The translations under genes and the position numbers were made by a program. Positions 37,644-49,500 of a stretch of DNA of 64,000 nt are shown in pieces. The notes below the pieces were generated by a model. That model saw nothing but the letters and a program-made list of their open reading frames with translations. It was not told the origin of the DNA and searched no databases. This DNA comes from Edaphochlamys debaryana (taxonomy: Eukaryota > Chlorophyta > Chlorophyceae > Chlamydomonadales). Numbering within the stretch: the first letter of the stretch is position 1; each line of letters opens with the position of its first letter. The stretch spans positions 434,001 to 498,000 of the forward strand of contig JAEHOE010000012.1 in assembly GCA_016858145.1 (NCBI GenBank), in the 5' to 3' direction.

Positions 37644-38098
37644 GTCACGCATGTGTGTCGAGAAACGTGGAAGTTAGGTCACGCATGGAATTTGTAGAGT
37701 TCGTGTGTTGGCGGTGGGCTGCCGCGCAAGCAGGACTACCATGGTATAAAAGGTTGGGAGGTTGTGAAGAGGTGGATGCGTGTGACTCGATACACCATTA
37801 GTCACTAGGGGGCAGGGGCAGGGATGACACCCTTGCCGTGGACAGGATAGCACAGACCATATTCAGTCGGGCCTAACTGCACATCAGGCCTTGTTCCAGC
37901 ACATCTAATCAAGGGCGAGGCCATGCCTAGGCATCCGCAAGAGCCGGTACAGCCGAGCTTATAGCGCGCGCGCAGGTAGGGTCTGGGAGTTAGGGACCGG
38001 GGCATGCGGGGCGGGGATGCTCGTGCAAATCTTACTGTGTAGAGGGGTGCGTTAGTACCGGTACATGATGACCGGCTGTAGATTATGCAGTGTTCGTG

Positions 38099-38103
38099 TG
38101 TAA
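38099..38103 (+). terminator. TGTAA poly(A) signal, wall-protein gene
   Basis: TGTAA about 455 bases behind the stop codon, on the coding strand. Confidence 0.5.
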
Positions 38104-38285
38104 AGGGCTGCTCGTTCCAGGAGGAGGATGGAGGAGGATGGAGACCTGGAGGCCTGAGGGGCCCAGGACCAGGACGGTGGGCCACTTCTGCACTGAAGGC
38201 TGTCCTCCACTGAAGGGGCGCTGACGGCAGAGCGGCCTCAGCCACAGCCCAGAGCGGCGGAGCGGCCAGGTGCTGGCGGCAGCAC

Positions 38286-38290
38286 TTACA
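38286..38290 (-). terminator. TGTAA poly(A) signal, first OPR-RAP gene
   Basis: TGTAA on the minus strand about 300 bases behind the stop codon at 38594. Confidence 0.6.
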
Positions 38291-38593
38291 AGCAGATCCC
38301 CGCACCCATTCACTGGCCTAGCTCAGTGCAGGCAGAAGCGAGGGCCCCTCCGCAGTCGAAGCGCCCCGAACCGAGCACGCACCGCTCCGCGACCACACCC
38401 GCCGCACACCCACCGTTCACTTGCCACCATCCAACCGCCAGCCCTCCCAAAGGGCTCAAGCCGGGGTCATGCGCTGTGCGTCATTAGGCCTGACCCTCCG
38501 GTCCAGGCTGACGTGTCAGAGCTGCGGCCCTTTGCCCCTTCACAACAAACTCCACTGGGCCCAGCTGCGCCCCCGCCCAATATGAGGCGGCGC

Positions 38594-41452
38594 CTATGAC
38601 AGTGCAAGCAAGCGGGCGAGGAGCGCCTCCTGCTCGCGTGTTGATATGAATTCCCACTCCCACCACAGCACGCTCAGCACGTTGCCCGCCCCAAACACGC
38701 GCCCCAGCTGCCGGTTGCGCAACTCCGTGGGACCATCCACCGCAGTGGGGTCGTGAGGGCGGTTGGCGAAGAAATGGCTCGGGCCGTCCACCTCCACCAC
38801 CACACGCTGCCCGCCCGCCAGCTCCACCACCACGTCCGCAGCCCGGCCCAGCCCCGGCACCACACAGCCCCGCTGCACCGACACAAGGGTGCCGGGGCCC
38901 AGCCGCTCGGCCAGCCGCTGCAGGGCGGAGGCCACCTGGAGCTCAAAGGGTGACGCCTGCGCCTGCGCATCCGCTGCGGCCTGTTTCTCCGCAGCTACCC
39001 TCGCAGGCCCCAGCAGCGACCCCTCCCGGCTGTCGCCAGCCCCCAGAATGCGCTGCAGCCCGCCGCCGCCCACGTGCGCCAGCTCCAGCTGAGCATGAAA
39101 CAGCTGCCTCAGACCGTCCTCAGTGAACAGCTTCATGCCCTCCGCCGCCCACCGCCGCTCCACCTCGCGCAGCAGCCCCTCCACCAAGCCGCTGTGGCGG
39201 GACAGCACGTCCGGGCCCATCACCGCCAGCGCCCACAGGCTGTTGCAGAGCTCTTGCTCTCTCGTCTGCTCGGGGTCCCGCCCCAGCAGCTCGCCCAGCC
39301 GCCCAGCCAGGGCGTCCACCAGCCGCTCGTCGTACAGCCACAGGTGGGCGAGCGCCCACACCAGGTTGGCACAGGCCTGGGGTTCAGCGCCCTGCCGCAG
39401 CCCCCCAGCCGCCTCGGCGGTCCGCTCCAGCAGGCGGCCGGAGGCAGGCCGGTGCCGCACCAGCGCCAGAGCGTACCACAGGTTGGACCAGGCTTGGGGC
39501 TTGGCCCCCTGCATCGCCCCCGGCTGCCCTGCAGCCTCCGCAGCCGCAGCGTACCAGCCCTGCTCCGCGAAATCTATCGTGGCCAGGGCCCAGGCGGAAT
39601 TAGATAGCTCTTGGGGCTTGAAGCCTGAGAAGCGGCGGCGCTGGCACTCCGCAGCCAGCGCCTCCACGGCCCCGCCGTGTGCGCTGACCGAGGGCTGCAG
39701 GAGCGCCAGCGAGTACAGCGAGTTGGCCAGGGCCTGTGGAGTCATGTACGGGGCGGCCCTGGCAGCCGCAGCTGCGAGCGGGCGGAGGGTGTCTGGGTCG
39801 GTGTAACTCAGCTTGGCAGTGCCCAGCAACATGTTGGAGAGCTCCTGGGGCTTGAAGGCCAAGGCATCCTGCAACAGCTGACCCGCCACCGCCCGCGCCA
39901 GGCCCTGCAGGGCCTCGGGCCGCGGCCTGTGCCCCACGTCCTCCGCCAGCTCGCCCAGGGCATACAGCGAGTTGGCCAGCTCCTGGGGCTTGGCCTCCGC
40001 CCCAAGCTCCACCAGGCGGGCCGTCAGGTGGTGAGCCAGGCGCTCGTTGCACAGCTTGAGCCGTGCGCATGCGATGAGGGTGTTGGAGCAATCCTGGCCG
40101 TTAAGTGGCATATGGAGCAGGAGGGCTGCGCTGGCCTCCAGCAGCCGCGGCAGGTCGATGCTGGACAGCACCTGCCGCCCCTCGGCGCTGTCGAGGGCCG
40201 CCGACAGGGACCACCACAGGTTGGAGAGCTCTTTCCCTGTTGCGGTCCTGAGGAGAGCCCCTCCGTCCCTGCTCAGCCGCTGCAGCAGCGTCGCCGCCAG
40301 CCCTCCGCCCCAGTACCCCGCCTTGGCGCAGGCGTGCAGAACGATGGTGCAGCCCGCTGCTTTGGACAGTCCCTCCACCAGCGGCAGGTAGGCCGCGGCC
40401 AGGGTGCGGAAGACGGTGCTCGCACCACTCCGGTCTCCGACCTGCGTCGGGGAATGAGGCGCGTAACAGACAAGGTCCTTTATTCAGGTGACCTTGATCG
40501 AGCTGGCACCCAAGACCACAAACGCCTTCCCAATTCCCACCTGGCCCGCCTTGTTGAGGGCAGTAGCCACCGCACGCGTGTCCCGCCTCCGGCTCCAGCC
40601 CTCCAGCCCTGCCGCCACCAGCGCCTCCAGCTCTTCCAGGGTGGTGCACTTTTGGATGGCGAAGATGGGGGTGGGCCCAAGCCCACCGCGGAAGGAAGGG
40701 GCTGCGAAGATGCTGCGGCCACCGCCGCTGTTGCCCGCCCCACGTGCCGCTCGTCCGCTGACCCCGACCTGGCCCTCAGTGCCCGTCCCGCCCGGGCGTT
40801 CGGCGCCTCGGCCCCTCGTAGCTCGAGCCGGGGGTGAGGCAACGGCTGAGGACGGGGCCTCAGGGCTAGGGACGGTGTCCTCTACCGCACCCTCGCGGCT
40901 CCCGTGGCCCCATGAGCGTCCCCGCGGGCGGGCGGCGCTGCCATCGCTGGGGCTGAGGCCGACCTCCCCGGGGCTGAGGGTCACGGAGGGGCCCCGGGGC
41001 GCCCGGGCGGGGGCGCTGCGACCTCTGCCGCCCTCGCCCTCGCGCTCGCCCGCTGGAGCGTCCAGCCCCCTCCGCCCCCGCCCGCTCCCCTCGGGCCCCT
41101 GGCCCCTGCTGCCGGTCCCTGGGCCCGTGCGGGCATCAGGGTCCCGCTGGGTGGGGGGAGGGGGCTCGGACCTGGCGCCAGCGCCCTCGCCAGTGCCGTC
41201 GGGGGCTTCAGCCCCCCTCCTGCGCCCCCTCGGTCGGAGGGTCCGGCTGGGGCCGGTGTCGGGTCCGCTACTGCTGCTGCTGCTGTCCGCGTGGGGCGGG
41301 GCGAGGCGGGGCCGGGATGGTCGGGGAGGGGCGAGCACCCAGCCGCGACCGAGATGTGCCGCCAAAGGCCACGGCAGAGTGCGCTGAGTAGCGCATCTGC
41401 CCTGGCTCCTTGGAAAGCACTGCCCGGTGCTGGCGAGGCCGCCCGCCCGCAT
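38594..41452 (-). CDS. OPR-RAP organelle RNA-binding protein, NCL-like, copy 1
   Basis: Two exons (40541-41452 and 38594-40441), 919 residues. The first 50 or so residues are rich in Arg, Ala and Ser with almost no acid, like a chloroplast or mitochondrial transit peptide. A disordered Pro/Gly/Ser region runs to about residue 250. From about 330 on, repeats of roughly 38 residues carry the OPR core: KPQELANSLYALGEL, KPQELSNMLLGTAKL, TPQALANSLYSLALL, KPQELSNSAWALATI, KPQAWSNLWYALALV, EPQACANLVWALAHL, REQELCNSLWALAVM and others. The end is a RAP domain (VVVEVDGPSHFFANRP ... LWWEWE). OPR proteins bind defined organelle transcripts and control their stability, splicing or translation. Architecture and tandem copies match the NCL (nuclear control of chloroplast-like) family of C. 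reinhardtii. The target RNA cannot be told from sequence alone. Confidence 0.9.
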
Positions 41453-41822
41453 TCGTCGACCTCGATCGCGCCTCGCCCTGACCCTCGTCGCCCGCGCCTA
41501 GCGAGCGCTGCAGCTAAGCATACGGCTCAGCCAGTACACGCTATGTACGTATGGCCGTGAACCACTGGCGCAACCGCTCTGTATGTATGGTCAGCGGTCA
41601 ACAGCTAGCTCGTTGCTCTACGAGAACGTCGACGACAGCGAATACATGACAAGCAGGCACAGTTGTAAAGCACGCCCTTCATCAAGGCCAAGTCCCGCCG
41701 GCCCTGAAAGTCACGGCAGCTCAGCACCCGGCGGATGCCACCCCCTTCCCAGCTCCTTCCCCCCCAGCCTTCCTGCCCTCTGCACACACTGCGTTTGCTC
41801 CCCAGGAGCAAGAGCTCGGCAG
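41296..41822. repeat. Segmental duplication, copy A (5' flank of OPR-RAP copy 1)
   Basis: The stretch from the start of exon 1 into the upstream region is nearly identical to about 45157-45683, only a few bases differing, including non-coding sequence such as GTCAGCGGTCAACAGCTAGC. The offset is a constant 3,860 bases. Similarity ends after GAGCTCGGCAG. Confidence 0.9.
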
Positions 41823-42375
41823 GAGCGAGGGCATGGCGGTTGAGAAGGGGTCAGGGGCGTGCAATGATCGTGAGATGCGAGCAGGATGCTGGGAGCGAGT
41901 CAAAGAGTGACCGTGGAGGCGAGGCGGCGGTAAATGGTGGATTGGTGGTTGAACGGTGATGACTCACAGGAATGTCGGGCAGCCCGGACGCCATGCATAG
42001 CTGGGACACGATATGATGTGTCGTTGCTGACACGCGCTTGCGGCTGATTGTGCTGAACGGGTTGAGCCCCTCTCCTGGCTCGTCTCCAGCCACTGGCTTG
42101 CGGACCGGGGGCACTCGCTCAGCACTCGCAGCGGCAGACTGCCTCCAACTGCCTTATACTGAGGCGGACATGCTTCTTCGAGCTCAAGAATATCAAGGGG
42201 AACTCCGAGCACCTGACTCGGTCCAAGTGAACAGGCCAATGTCTGGCTAGGGCCTGGCATAGCACACGTGCCCCTTCCACGCTGCAACAAGCCCCTACAT
42301 AGCGAAGCCTGAGGTGGTCCCCACTTCGCCCACTCCCACCATGGCCTCTGGTCTCCCTCTTGTCATTCCGAAGCA
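41453..42375. other. Intergenic between OPR-RAP copies 1 and 2
   Basis: Holds the promoter of copy 1 (duplicated block to 41822) and the 3' region of copy 2. I found no TGTAA on the minus strand here. No other gene is supported. Confidence 0.6.
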
Positions 42376-45313
42376 TCATGGGGCATCCGTGCGCCCCGCC
42401 GGCCCCAGCAGGGTGCTCAGCAGTTCCTCCTGCTGGGCCGCCGACCTGCCCCTCCACTCCCACCAGTTCATGCTCAGCACGTTGCCCGCCCCAAACACAC
42501 GCCCCAGCTGCCGATCCCGCAGCTCCGTGGGACCGTCGACCGCTGAGGGGTCGCGGGGGCGGTTAGCAAAGTAGTGCCAGGGGCCGTCCACCTCCACCGC
42601 CACACGCCGCCCGCCCGTCAGCTCCACCACGACGTCCGCAGCCCGGCCCAGCCCCGGCACCACACAGCCCCGCTGCACCGACACAAGGGTGCCGGGGCCC
42701 AGCCGCTCGGCCAGCCGCTGCAGGGCGGAGGCCACCTGGAGCTCAAAGGGTGATTCCCGGGTCTCCTCTGTAGCGGCCTTCTCGGCCGCTGCCCTTGCAG
42801 CGCTGAGCAGAGAGCCCTCCTGGCCCTCGCCAGCCCCCAGAATGCGCTGCAGCTCGCCGCCGCCCACGTGCGCCAGCTCCAGATGCAGAGACCACAGCTG
42901 TGCAAGTCCCTCCCCGGCGTAAGCCCTGCCGCCCTCCGCCGCCCAGCGCCGCTCCACCTCGCGCAGCAGCCCCTCCACCAGGCCGCTGTGGCGGGACAGC
43001 ACGTCCGGGCCCATCACCGCCAGAGCCCAAAGGCTGTTGCAGAGCCCCTGCCCCGTCAGCTGCTTGGGGGCCTGCCCGAGCAGCTCGCTCAGCCGCTCAG
43101 CCAGGGCGTCCACCAGCCGCTCGTCGTACAGCCTCAGGTTAGCGAGCGCCCACAGAAGGTTGGCACTCTCCTGGGCCTTTGCGCCCTGCCGCAGCCCCCC
43201 AGCCGCCTCGGCGGTCCGCTCCAGCAGTCGGCCGGACGCAGGCTGATGCCGCACCAGCGCCAGAGCGTACCACAGGTTGGACCAGTCCTGGGGTTTGGCC
43301 TCCTGCATCGCCCCAGGCTCCCCAGCCGCCTCCGCAGCCACCGCGTACCAGCCCTGCTCCGCGAACCCCAACTTGGCCAGTGCCCAGGCTGAGTTAGATA
43401 GCTCTTGGGGCCTGAAGCCCGAGAAGCGGCGGCGCTGGCACTCCTCCGCCAGCGCCTCTGCCGCCCCGCCGTGTTCGCTGACCGAGGGCTGCAGGAGCGC
43501 AAGCGCGTACAGCGAGTTAGAGAGTTCTTGGGGTTTCATACTAGGAGCAGTTCCGGCAGCCGCAGTTGTCAGCGGGCGGAGGAGGGCTGGGTCCGCAAAG
43601 CCGAGCTTGGCGCAGCCCAGCAGGACTTGGGACAGATCCTGGGGCTTGGAGGCTGCTGGGTTCTGCGAGAGCCAAACCGCCACCACCCGCGCTAGGCCCT
43701 GCAGGGCCTCGGGCCGCGGCCTGTGCCCCACGTCCTCCGCCAGCTCGCCCAGGGCGTACAGGGAGTTAGCCAGCTCCTGGGGCTTGGCCTCGGCCCCAAG
43801 CTCCACCAGGCTAGCCGTCAGGTGGTGAGTCAGGCGCTCGTTGCACAGCTTGAGCCGGGAGCATGCGATGAGGGTGTTGGAGCAGTGCTGAGCCCGAGTA
43901 ATAGGCATGGCGAGGAGGCACTCTGCGCTGGCCTCCAGTAGCCGCGGCAGGTCGATGCTGAACAGCACCTGCCGTCCCTCGGCGCTGTCGAGGGCCGCCG
44001 ACAGGGACCACCACAGGTTGGAGAGCTCTTTCTCCTTGGCTGTCCGCAGCACCGACCCTCCGTCCCTGCTCAGCCGCTGCAGCAGCGTCGCCGCCAGGCC
44101 CCCGCCCCAGTACCCCGCCTTGGCGCAGGCGTGCAGGGGGATGGTGCAGTCTGCGGCTTTACGCAGTCCCTCCACCAGCGGCAGGTAGGCGGTGGCCAGG
44201 GTGCTGAAGGCACCGCGGCATGTGTCCGAAGAGGTAAGCTGCGGAGTAGAAAGGGGCGGGGCGTGAAGTGAGTGCGAAACGGCCCAATCGGCTTAAATCG
44301 CACCTGTCCCAGTTGTGCGCCTCGCAGTACCCGACATGCACCCCTTGGCCGCCAAATGTGCAGCAAGCCAGCTTGCATATTGACGGCAAGCCTCCACGGT
44401 TGTGCTCCAAAGCCCCACCCACCTGGCCGGCCTTGTTGAAGGCAGAGGCCAGCGCAAAGGCGTTCCGCTGCCTGCTCCATGCCCCCGCCTGCGCCTCCAC
44501 CAGCGCCTCCAGCTCCCCCAGGTCCCGGCAAGCCTTGACGGCATCGATGGGGTTGGGCCCACGGCCGCCACCGCGGGAGGAGGGCCGAGGTGCAAAGACG
44601 CTGCAGCCACCACGGCCACTGGCGCCCCGCCCCGCTTGCCCCCTGCCCCCGTGCTGCCCCTTGGTTCCCCTCCCGCCCTGGCCTCCGGCGCTTCCGGCCC
44701 CCAGCGCTGGAGCCTGAGGTAAGACAATGGCAAAGGACGGGGACCCACTGCACCCTCCTCGCTCCGCTGCGTGGTCCCCCGGGCGGAGGCCGCTACGTCC
44801 TCCTCCGCTGCCGCTGGGGCTGAGGCCGAACTCCCCGGGGCTGAGGGGCACGGAGGTGCTCCGGGCCTCCCGGCCAGGGGCGCTGCGGCCCCTGCTGCCC
44901 TCGCCCTCGCCTGCCGGTGCGTCCAGCCCCCTCCGCCCCCGCCCGCTCCCCCCGGGCCCCTGGCCCCTGCTGCCGGTGCCTGGGCTCGTGCGGGCATCGG
45001 GGCCCCGCTGGGGGGTGGGAGGGGGCTCGGCCCTGGCGCCAGCGCCCTCGCCAGTGCCGTCGGGGACCGCAGCCCCCCTCCTGCGCCCTCGCGGTTTGAG
45101 GTTGCGGCTGGGGCCGATGTCGGGTCCGCTACTGCTGCTGCTGCTGTCCGCGTGGGGCGGGGCGAGGCGGGGCCGGGATGGTCGGGGAGGGGCGAGCACC
45201 CAGCCGCGACCGGGATGTGCCGCCAAAGGCCAAAGCAGAGTGCGCTGAGTAGCGCATCTGCCCTGGCTCCCTTGAAAGCACTGCCCGGTGCTGGAGAGGC
45301 CGCCCGCCCGCAT
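42376..45313 (-). CDS. OPR-RAP organelle RNA-binding protein, NCL-like, copy 2
   Basis: Two exons (44423-45313 and 42376-44238), 917 residues, with the same plan as copy 1: transit-peptide-like start MRAGGLSSTGQCFQ, disordered linker, about nine OPR repeats, and RAP domain (VAVEVDGPWHYFANRP ... NWWEWR). The repeat cores differ from copy 1 at several sites, for example KPQDLSQVLLGCAKL against KPQELSNMLLGTAKL, KPQDWSNLWYALALV against KPQAWSNLWYALALV, and KAQESANLLWALANL against EPQACANLVWALAHL. Start and 5' flank match copy 1, while the end of exon 1 (PIDAVKACRDLGELEALVEA) and part of the intron match copy 3. Role as for copy 1, probably with a different RNA target. No clear poly(A) signal follows. 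Confidence 0.9.
44365..44430 (-). repeat. Intron segment shared by OPR-RAP copies 2 and 3
   Basis: The first 50-60 bases of the intron, with AGCTTGCATATTGACGGCAA (plus strand) and CCTCCACGGTTGTG, recur almost unchanged at 48653-48716 in copy 3 but are absent from the shorter intron of copy 1. Confidence 0.85.
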
Positions 45314-45683
45314 TCCTCGACTCGATCGCGCCTCGCCCTGACCCTCGTCGCCCGCGCCTAGCGAGCGCTGCAGCTAAGCATACGGCTCAGCCAGTACACG
45401 CTATGTACGTATGCCCGCGAACCACTGGCGCAACCGGTCTGTATGTATGGTCAGCGGTCAACAGCTAGCTCGTTGCTCTACGAGAACGTCGACGACAGCG
45501 AATACATGACAAGCAGGCACAGTTGTAAAGCACGCCCTTCATCAAGGCCAAGCGTCCCGCCGGCCCTGAAAGTCACGGCAGCTCAGCACCCGGCGGATGC
45601 CACCCCCTTCCCAGCTCCTTCCTCCCCAGCCTTCCCGCCCTCTGCACACACTGCGCTTGCCCCCCAGGAGCAAGAGCTCGGCA
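45157..45683. repeat. Segmental duplication, copy B (5' flank of OPR-RAP copy 2)
   Basis: Partner of 41296-41822. It covers the start of exon 1 and about 370 bases upstream. Beyond 45683 the two loci are unrelated. Confidence 0.9.
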
Positions 45684-46523
45684 GCTGCCGTTCCCCGAGG
45701 TTGCCATAATCACCGACACACCGAGGCCAAGCCCCACCTGCTGCAGTCGCTCAGGGTTGACGACCACAAGGCTCAAGCGACTTCAGGTCCGTGGAAGGGG
45801 GCGGGCGAGTGGTCGCGTGGGAAGGAGCCATTTCCCCTCCCTCTCGTTCCCACGCCCCCACCTCCCTCCGCTCTCCCCCAGGACCAGCTTGCCTCTGACC
45901 CTGGCGCCGCCGAGGCCGCTGCGGCAAAGGGCGGTAGCTTGGGAGTTGCGTGGGAAGGTGCCAGGGAGCTGTTGTGCGTGTCCTGGGTTCAGACCCGCGT
46001 GCGACGACACACGCTCGTACCCTCATGTCCTTGCTCGTGTCCATGCTTCACGCTCCGGCCTTTCTCCCACCCACCGTCGTCGGATCCCCTGTCCAGCTAG
46101 CCTGCGACGCAACGGTGTCAATCCACATAATGACAGATTGCATCCGGCACCTCAACACCTTTCACCGGCCAAGGGAAAGAAGAGCCATGGCTAGTCCCAT
46201 GCACACCTGCAAAGACATAACTGCCTTCCAAAGCGCCGATCTCCACCCGTAGCTCACAGTCAACGTCCACAAATTCAACTGCCTTGCATGACGGTACAAC
46301 ATCGATCTCCACCCGTTTCCATAGTCAACGTCCCCACGGTCTTCATGCTACCAGAAGGCCGTGCTGCTGATGTCTACACGGCGGCTACGCCCTCAGCCCC
46401 GATGGTCTACGTATCAAGCCGCGGGCCCAGCTGCCGGAAGGCATCACCGCCGCTACGCCAGCTCTTCCGGCAGGTGCCAATCCGCTCCCTGGAGCGCATC
46501 ATAGGCAATCACCTGAGACACAG
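45314..46523. other. Intergenic between OPR-RAP copies 2 and 3
   Basis: After the duplicated block there are exon-like scraps on the plus strand (acceptor-like CTCTCCCCCAG before an open stretch at about 45881-45957), but they form no complete gene. A short repeat of GATCTCCACCCGT with CAGTCAACGTCC lies at about 46238-46275 and 46302-46333. The 3' UTR of copy 3 should lie at the right end. Confidence 0.5.
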
Positions 46524-49500
46524 TTACAAAGCCAAGCCTGTTGCGGCCTTGCCCCGCCTCCCCACGTTCGCGACTCGATTTTTGCACCTGCTGCTCACGG
46601 CATCGTCAAGCCCCAGGAGGCCGCTCAGCAGCTCCTCCTCAGGCACCGCCGCGGCCTTGAACGCCCACTGCCAATGCGGCACGCTCAGCATGTTGCCCGG
46701 CCCGAATACGCGCTCCAACTGCCGGTTGCGCAGCTCTGTGGGACCATCCACCGCAGTGGGGTCGCGGGGGCGGTTGGCGAAGTAGTGCCAGGGGCCGTCC
46801 GCCTCCACCGCCACACGCCGCCCGCCCGCCAGCTCCACCACGACGTCCGCAGCCCGGCCCAGCCCCGGCACCACACAGCCCCGCTGCACCGACACAAGGG
46901 TGCCGGGGCCCAGCCGCTCGGCCAGCCGCTGCAGGGCGGAGGCCACCCGGCGCTCTAGGTCGGAAGGGGGCTCGGCCCCCCGTTGTGCAGCACTTTCTTC
47001 GGCCGTTGCCCTTGCCGCTCCGAGTAGCGAGCCCTGCCGGCTGTCGCCAGCTCCCAGGATGCGCTGCAGCTCGCCGCCGCCCACGTGCACCAGCTCCAGC
47101 TGCACAGACCACAGCTGCCTCAGACCGTCCTCCCTGAACGCCTTTCTGCCCTCCTCCGCCCACCGCCGCTCGGCCTCGCGCAGCAGCCCCTCCACCAAGC
47201 CGCTGTGGCGGGACAGCACGTCCGGGCCCATCACCGCCAGAGCCCACAGGCTGTTGCAGAGCTCCTGCCCCTTCAGTTGCTGGGGGTCCTGCCCGAGCAG
47301 CTCGCTCAGCCGCTCAGCCAGGGCGTCTACCAACCGCTCATCGTACAGCCTCATGTTGGCGAGCGCCCACAGAAGGTTGGCGCAGTGCTGAGCCTTTGCG
47401 CCCTGCCGCAGCCCCCCAGCCGCCTCGGCGGTCCGCTCCAGCAGGCGGCCGGACGCAGGCTGGTGCCGCACCAGCGCCAGAGCGTACCACAGGTTGGACC
47501 AGGCTTGGGGCGTACCTCCCCGCATTGCCCCCGGCTGCCCTGCTGCCTTCACTGCAGCCGCGTACCAGCCCTGGTCTGGGTATCCCATCGTGGCCAGCGC
47601 CCAGGCGGAATTAGATAGCTCTTGGGGCTTGAAGCCTGAGAAGCGGCGCCGCTTGCACTCCTCCGCCAGAGCCTCCGCAGCCCCGCCGTGTGCGCTGACC
47701 AAGGGCTGCAGGAGCGCCAGCGAGTACAGAGAATTGGAGACCTCTTGGGGTTTCATGCGTGGGACGGCCCAAGCAGCCGCAGCTGTGAGCGAGCGCAGGA
47801 GGCCTGAGTGGCTGTAGCCCAGCCCCGCACAGCCCAGGAGCATGTTGGACAGCTCCTGAGGCTTGAACGCCAAGGCATCCTGCAACAGCTGACCCGCCAC
47901 CGTCCGCGCCAGGCCCTGCAGGTCCTCGGGCCGCGGCGTGTGCCCCACGTCTTCCGCCAGCTCGCCCAGGGCGTACAGGGAGTTGGCCAGCTCCTGGGGC
48001 TTGGCCTCCGCCCCAAGCTCCACCAGGCGGCCCGTCAGGTGGTGCGTGAGGTCCTCATTGCTCAGCTGCAGCCGTGCGCATGCGATGAGGATGTTGGAGC
48101 AGACTTGGCTGTAGGAGATGGGCATGGTGAGGACGCACTCTGCGCTGGCCTCCAGCAGCCGCGGCAGGTCGATGCTGGACAGCACCTGCCGCCCCTCGGC
48201 GCTGTCGAGGGCCGCCGACAGGGACCACCACAGGTTGGAGAGGTTCTGCTCATTGGCTGTCCCCAGCAGCGCCCCTCCGTCCTCGCTCAGCCGCTGCAGC
48301 AGCGCCGCCGCCAACCCCCCGTCCCAGTACCCTGCCTTGGCGCAGGCGTGCAGGGGGATGGTGCAGCCCGCTGCGTCCGGCAGTCCCTCCACCAGCGGCA
48401 GGTAGGCAGCGGCCAGGGTGCGGAACACGCGGTGGCGTGCGTCGGTGCTCAACTCATGACTGGCGCCGAGCTGTGGAAGGGGACAACAGGAAGTTGCTAT
48501 TACGGCCGTGGCGGAGCCATCGACAGGTGCTGGTCGCATTAGTGCCAACCTGGTCAGCCCCTGAAGCTGCGCCCTATTGGTGCGTCCGCTCGAGATACTA
48601 CCAACTCGCCGTCACGGTAGGGGGCCCCGTAGGCCCATGAGCGCCCCTGCCCCAGCTTGCATATTGACGGCAAGCCTCCACGGTTGTGCACCAAAGCCCC
48701 ACCCACCTGGCCGGCCTTGTTGAACGCCGAGGCCAGTGCAAAGGCGTTCCGCTGCCGGCTCCACGCCCCCGCCTGCGCCTCCACCAGCGCCTCTAGCTCC
48801 CCCAGGTCCCGGCAGGCCTTGACGGCATCGATGGGGCTGGGCCCACGGCCGCCACCGCGGGAAGAGGGCGGAGGTGCGGAGGCGCTACGGCCACCACTGC
48901 CACTGGCGCCCCTCCCCGCTTGCCCCCTGCCCACGCGGTGCTCCGCGGTTGCTCTCCCGCCCTGGCCTCCGGCGCGTCTGTCCCGCCAAGCCCGAGCCGA
49001 GGGGGAGGCAGCAGCTGAGGATGGTGCCTCAGGGCCGTTTGGGCTGTCCCCCACGGAAGCCCCGCGGCCCCCCTGCCCCGCTGTTGAGCGGCCCTGCGGG
49101 CCGTTGGGGTGGAGGACGCTGTCGCTGGGGCTGGGGCCAACCTCCCCAGGGCTGAGGGCGATGGAGGGCTTTCGGACCTCCCGGCCAAAGGCGCTGCAGC
49201 CTCTACCGCCCTTGCCCTCGCCTGCCGCAGCGTCCCGCCCCCTCCGCCCCCGCACGCTCCCCTCGGGCCCCTGGCCCCTGCTGCCGGTCCCTGGGCTCGT
49301 GCGGACATCAGGGTCCTGCTGGGTGGTGGGAGGGGGCTCGGGCCTGGCGCCAGCGCCCTCGCCAGTGCCGTCGGGGACCGCAGGCCCCTTCTTATGTCCC
49401 CTCGGTCGGAGGATGCGGCTGGGGCCGGTGTCGGGTCCGCTACTGCTGGCGCTGCTGCCCGCGTCGGGCGAGGCGAGGCCGGGTCGGGGCGGTCGGGGAG

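Larger units (their letters stand above)
37644..38593. other. Convergent intergenic region
   Basis: The wall-protein gene (plus) and the first OPR-RAP gene (minus) meet tail to tail. Each has a TGTAA on its own strand, 187 bases apart, so the two 3' UTRs probably do not overlap. No gene is seen between. Confidence 0.65.
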
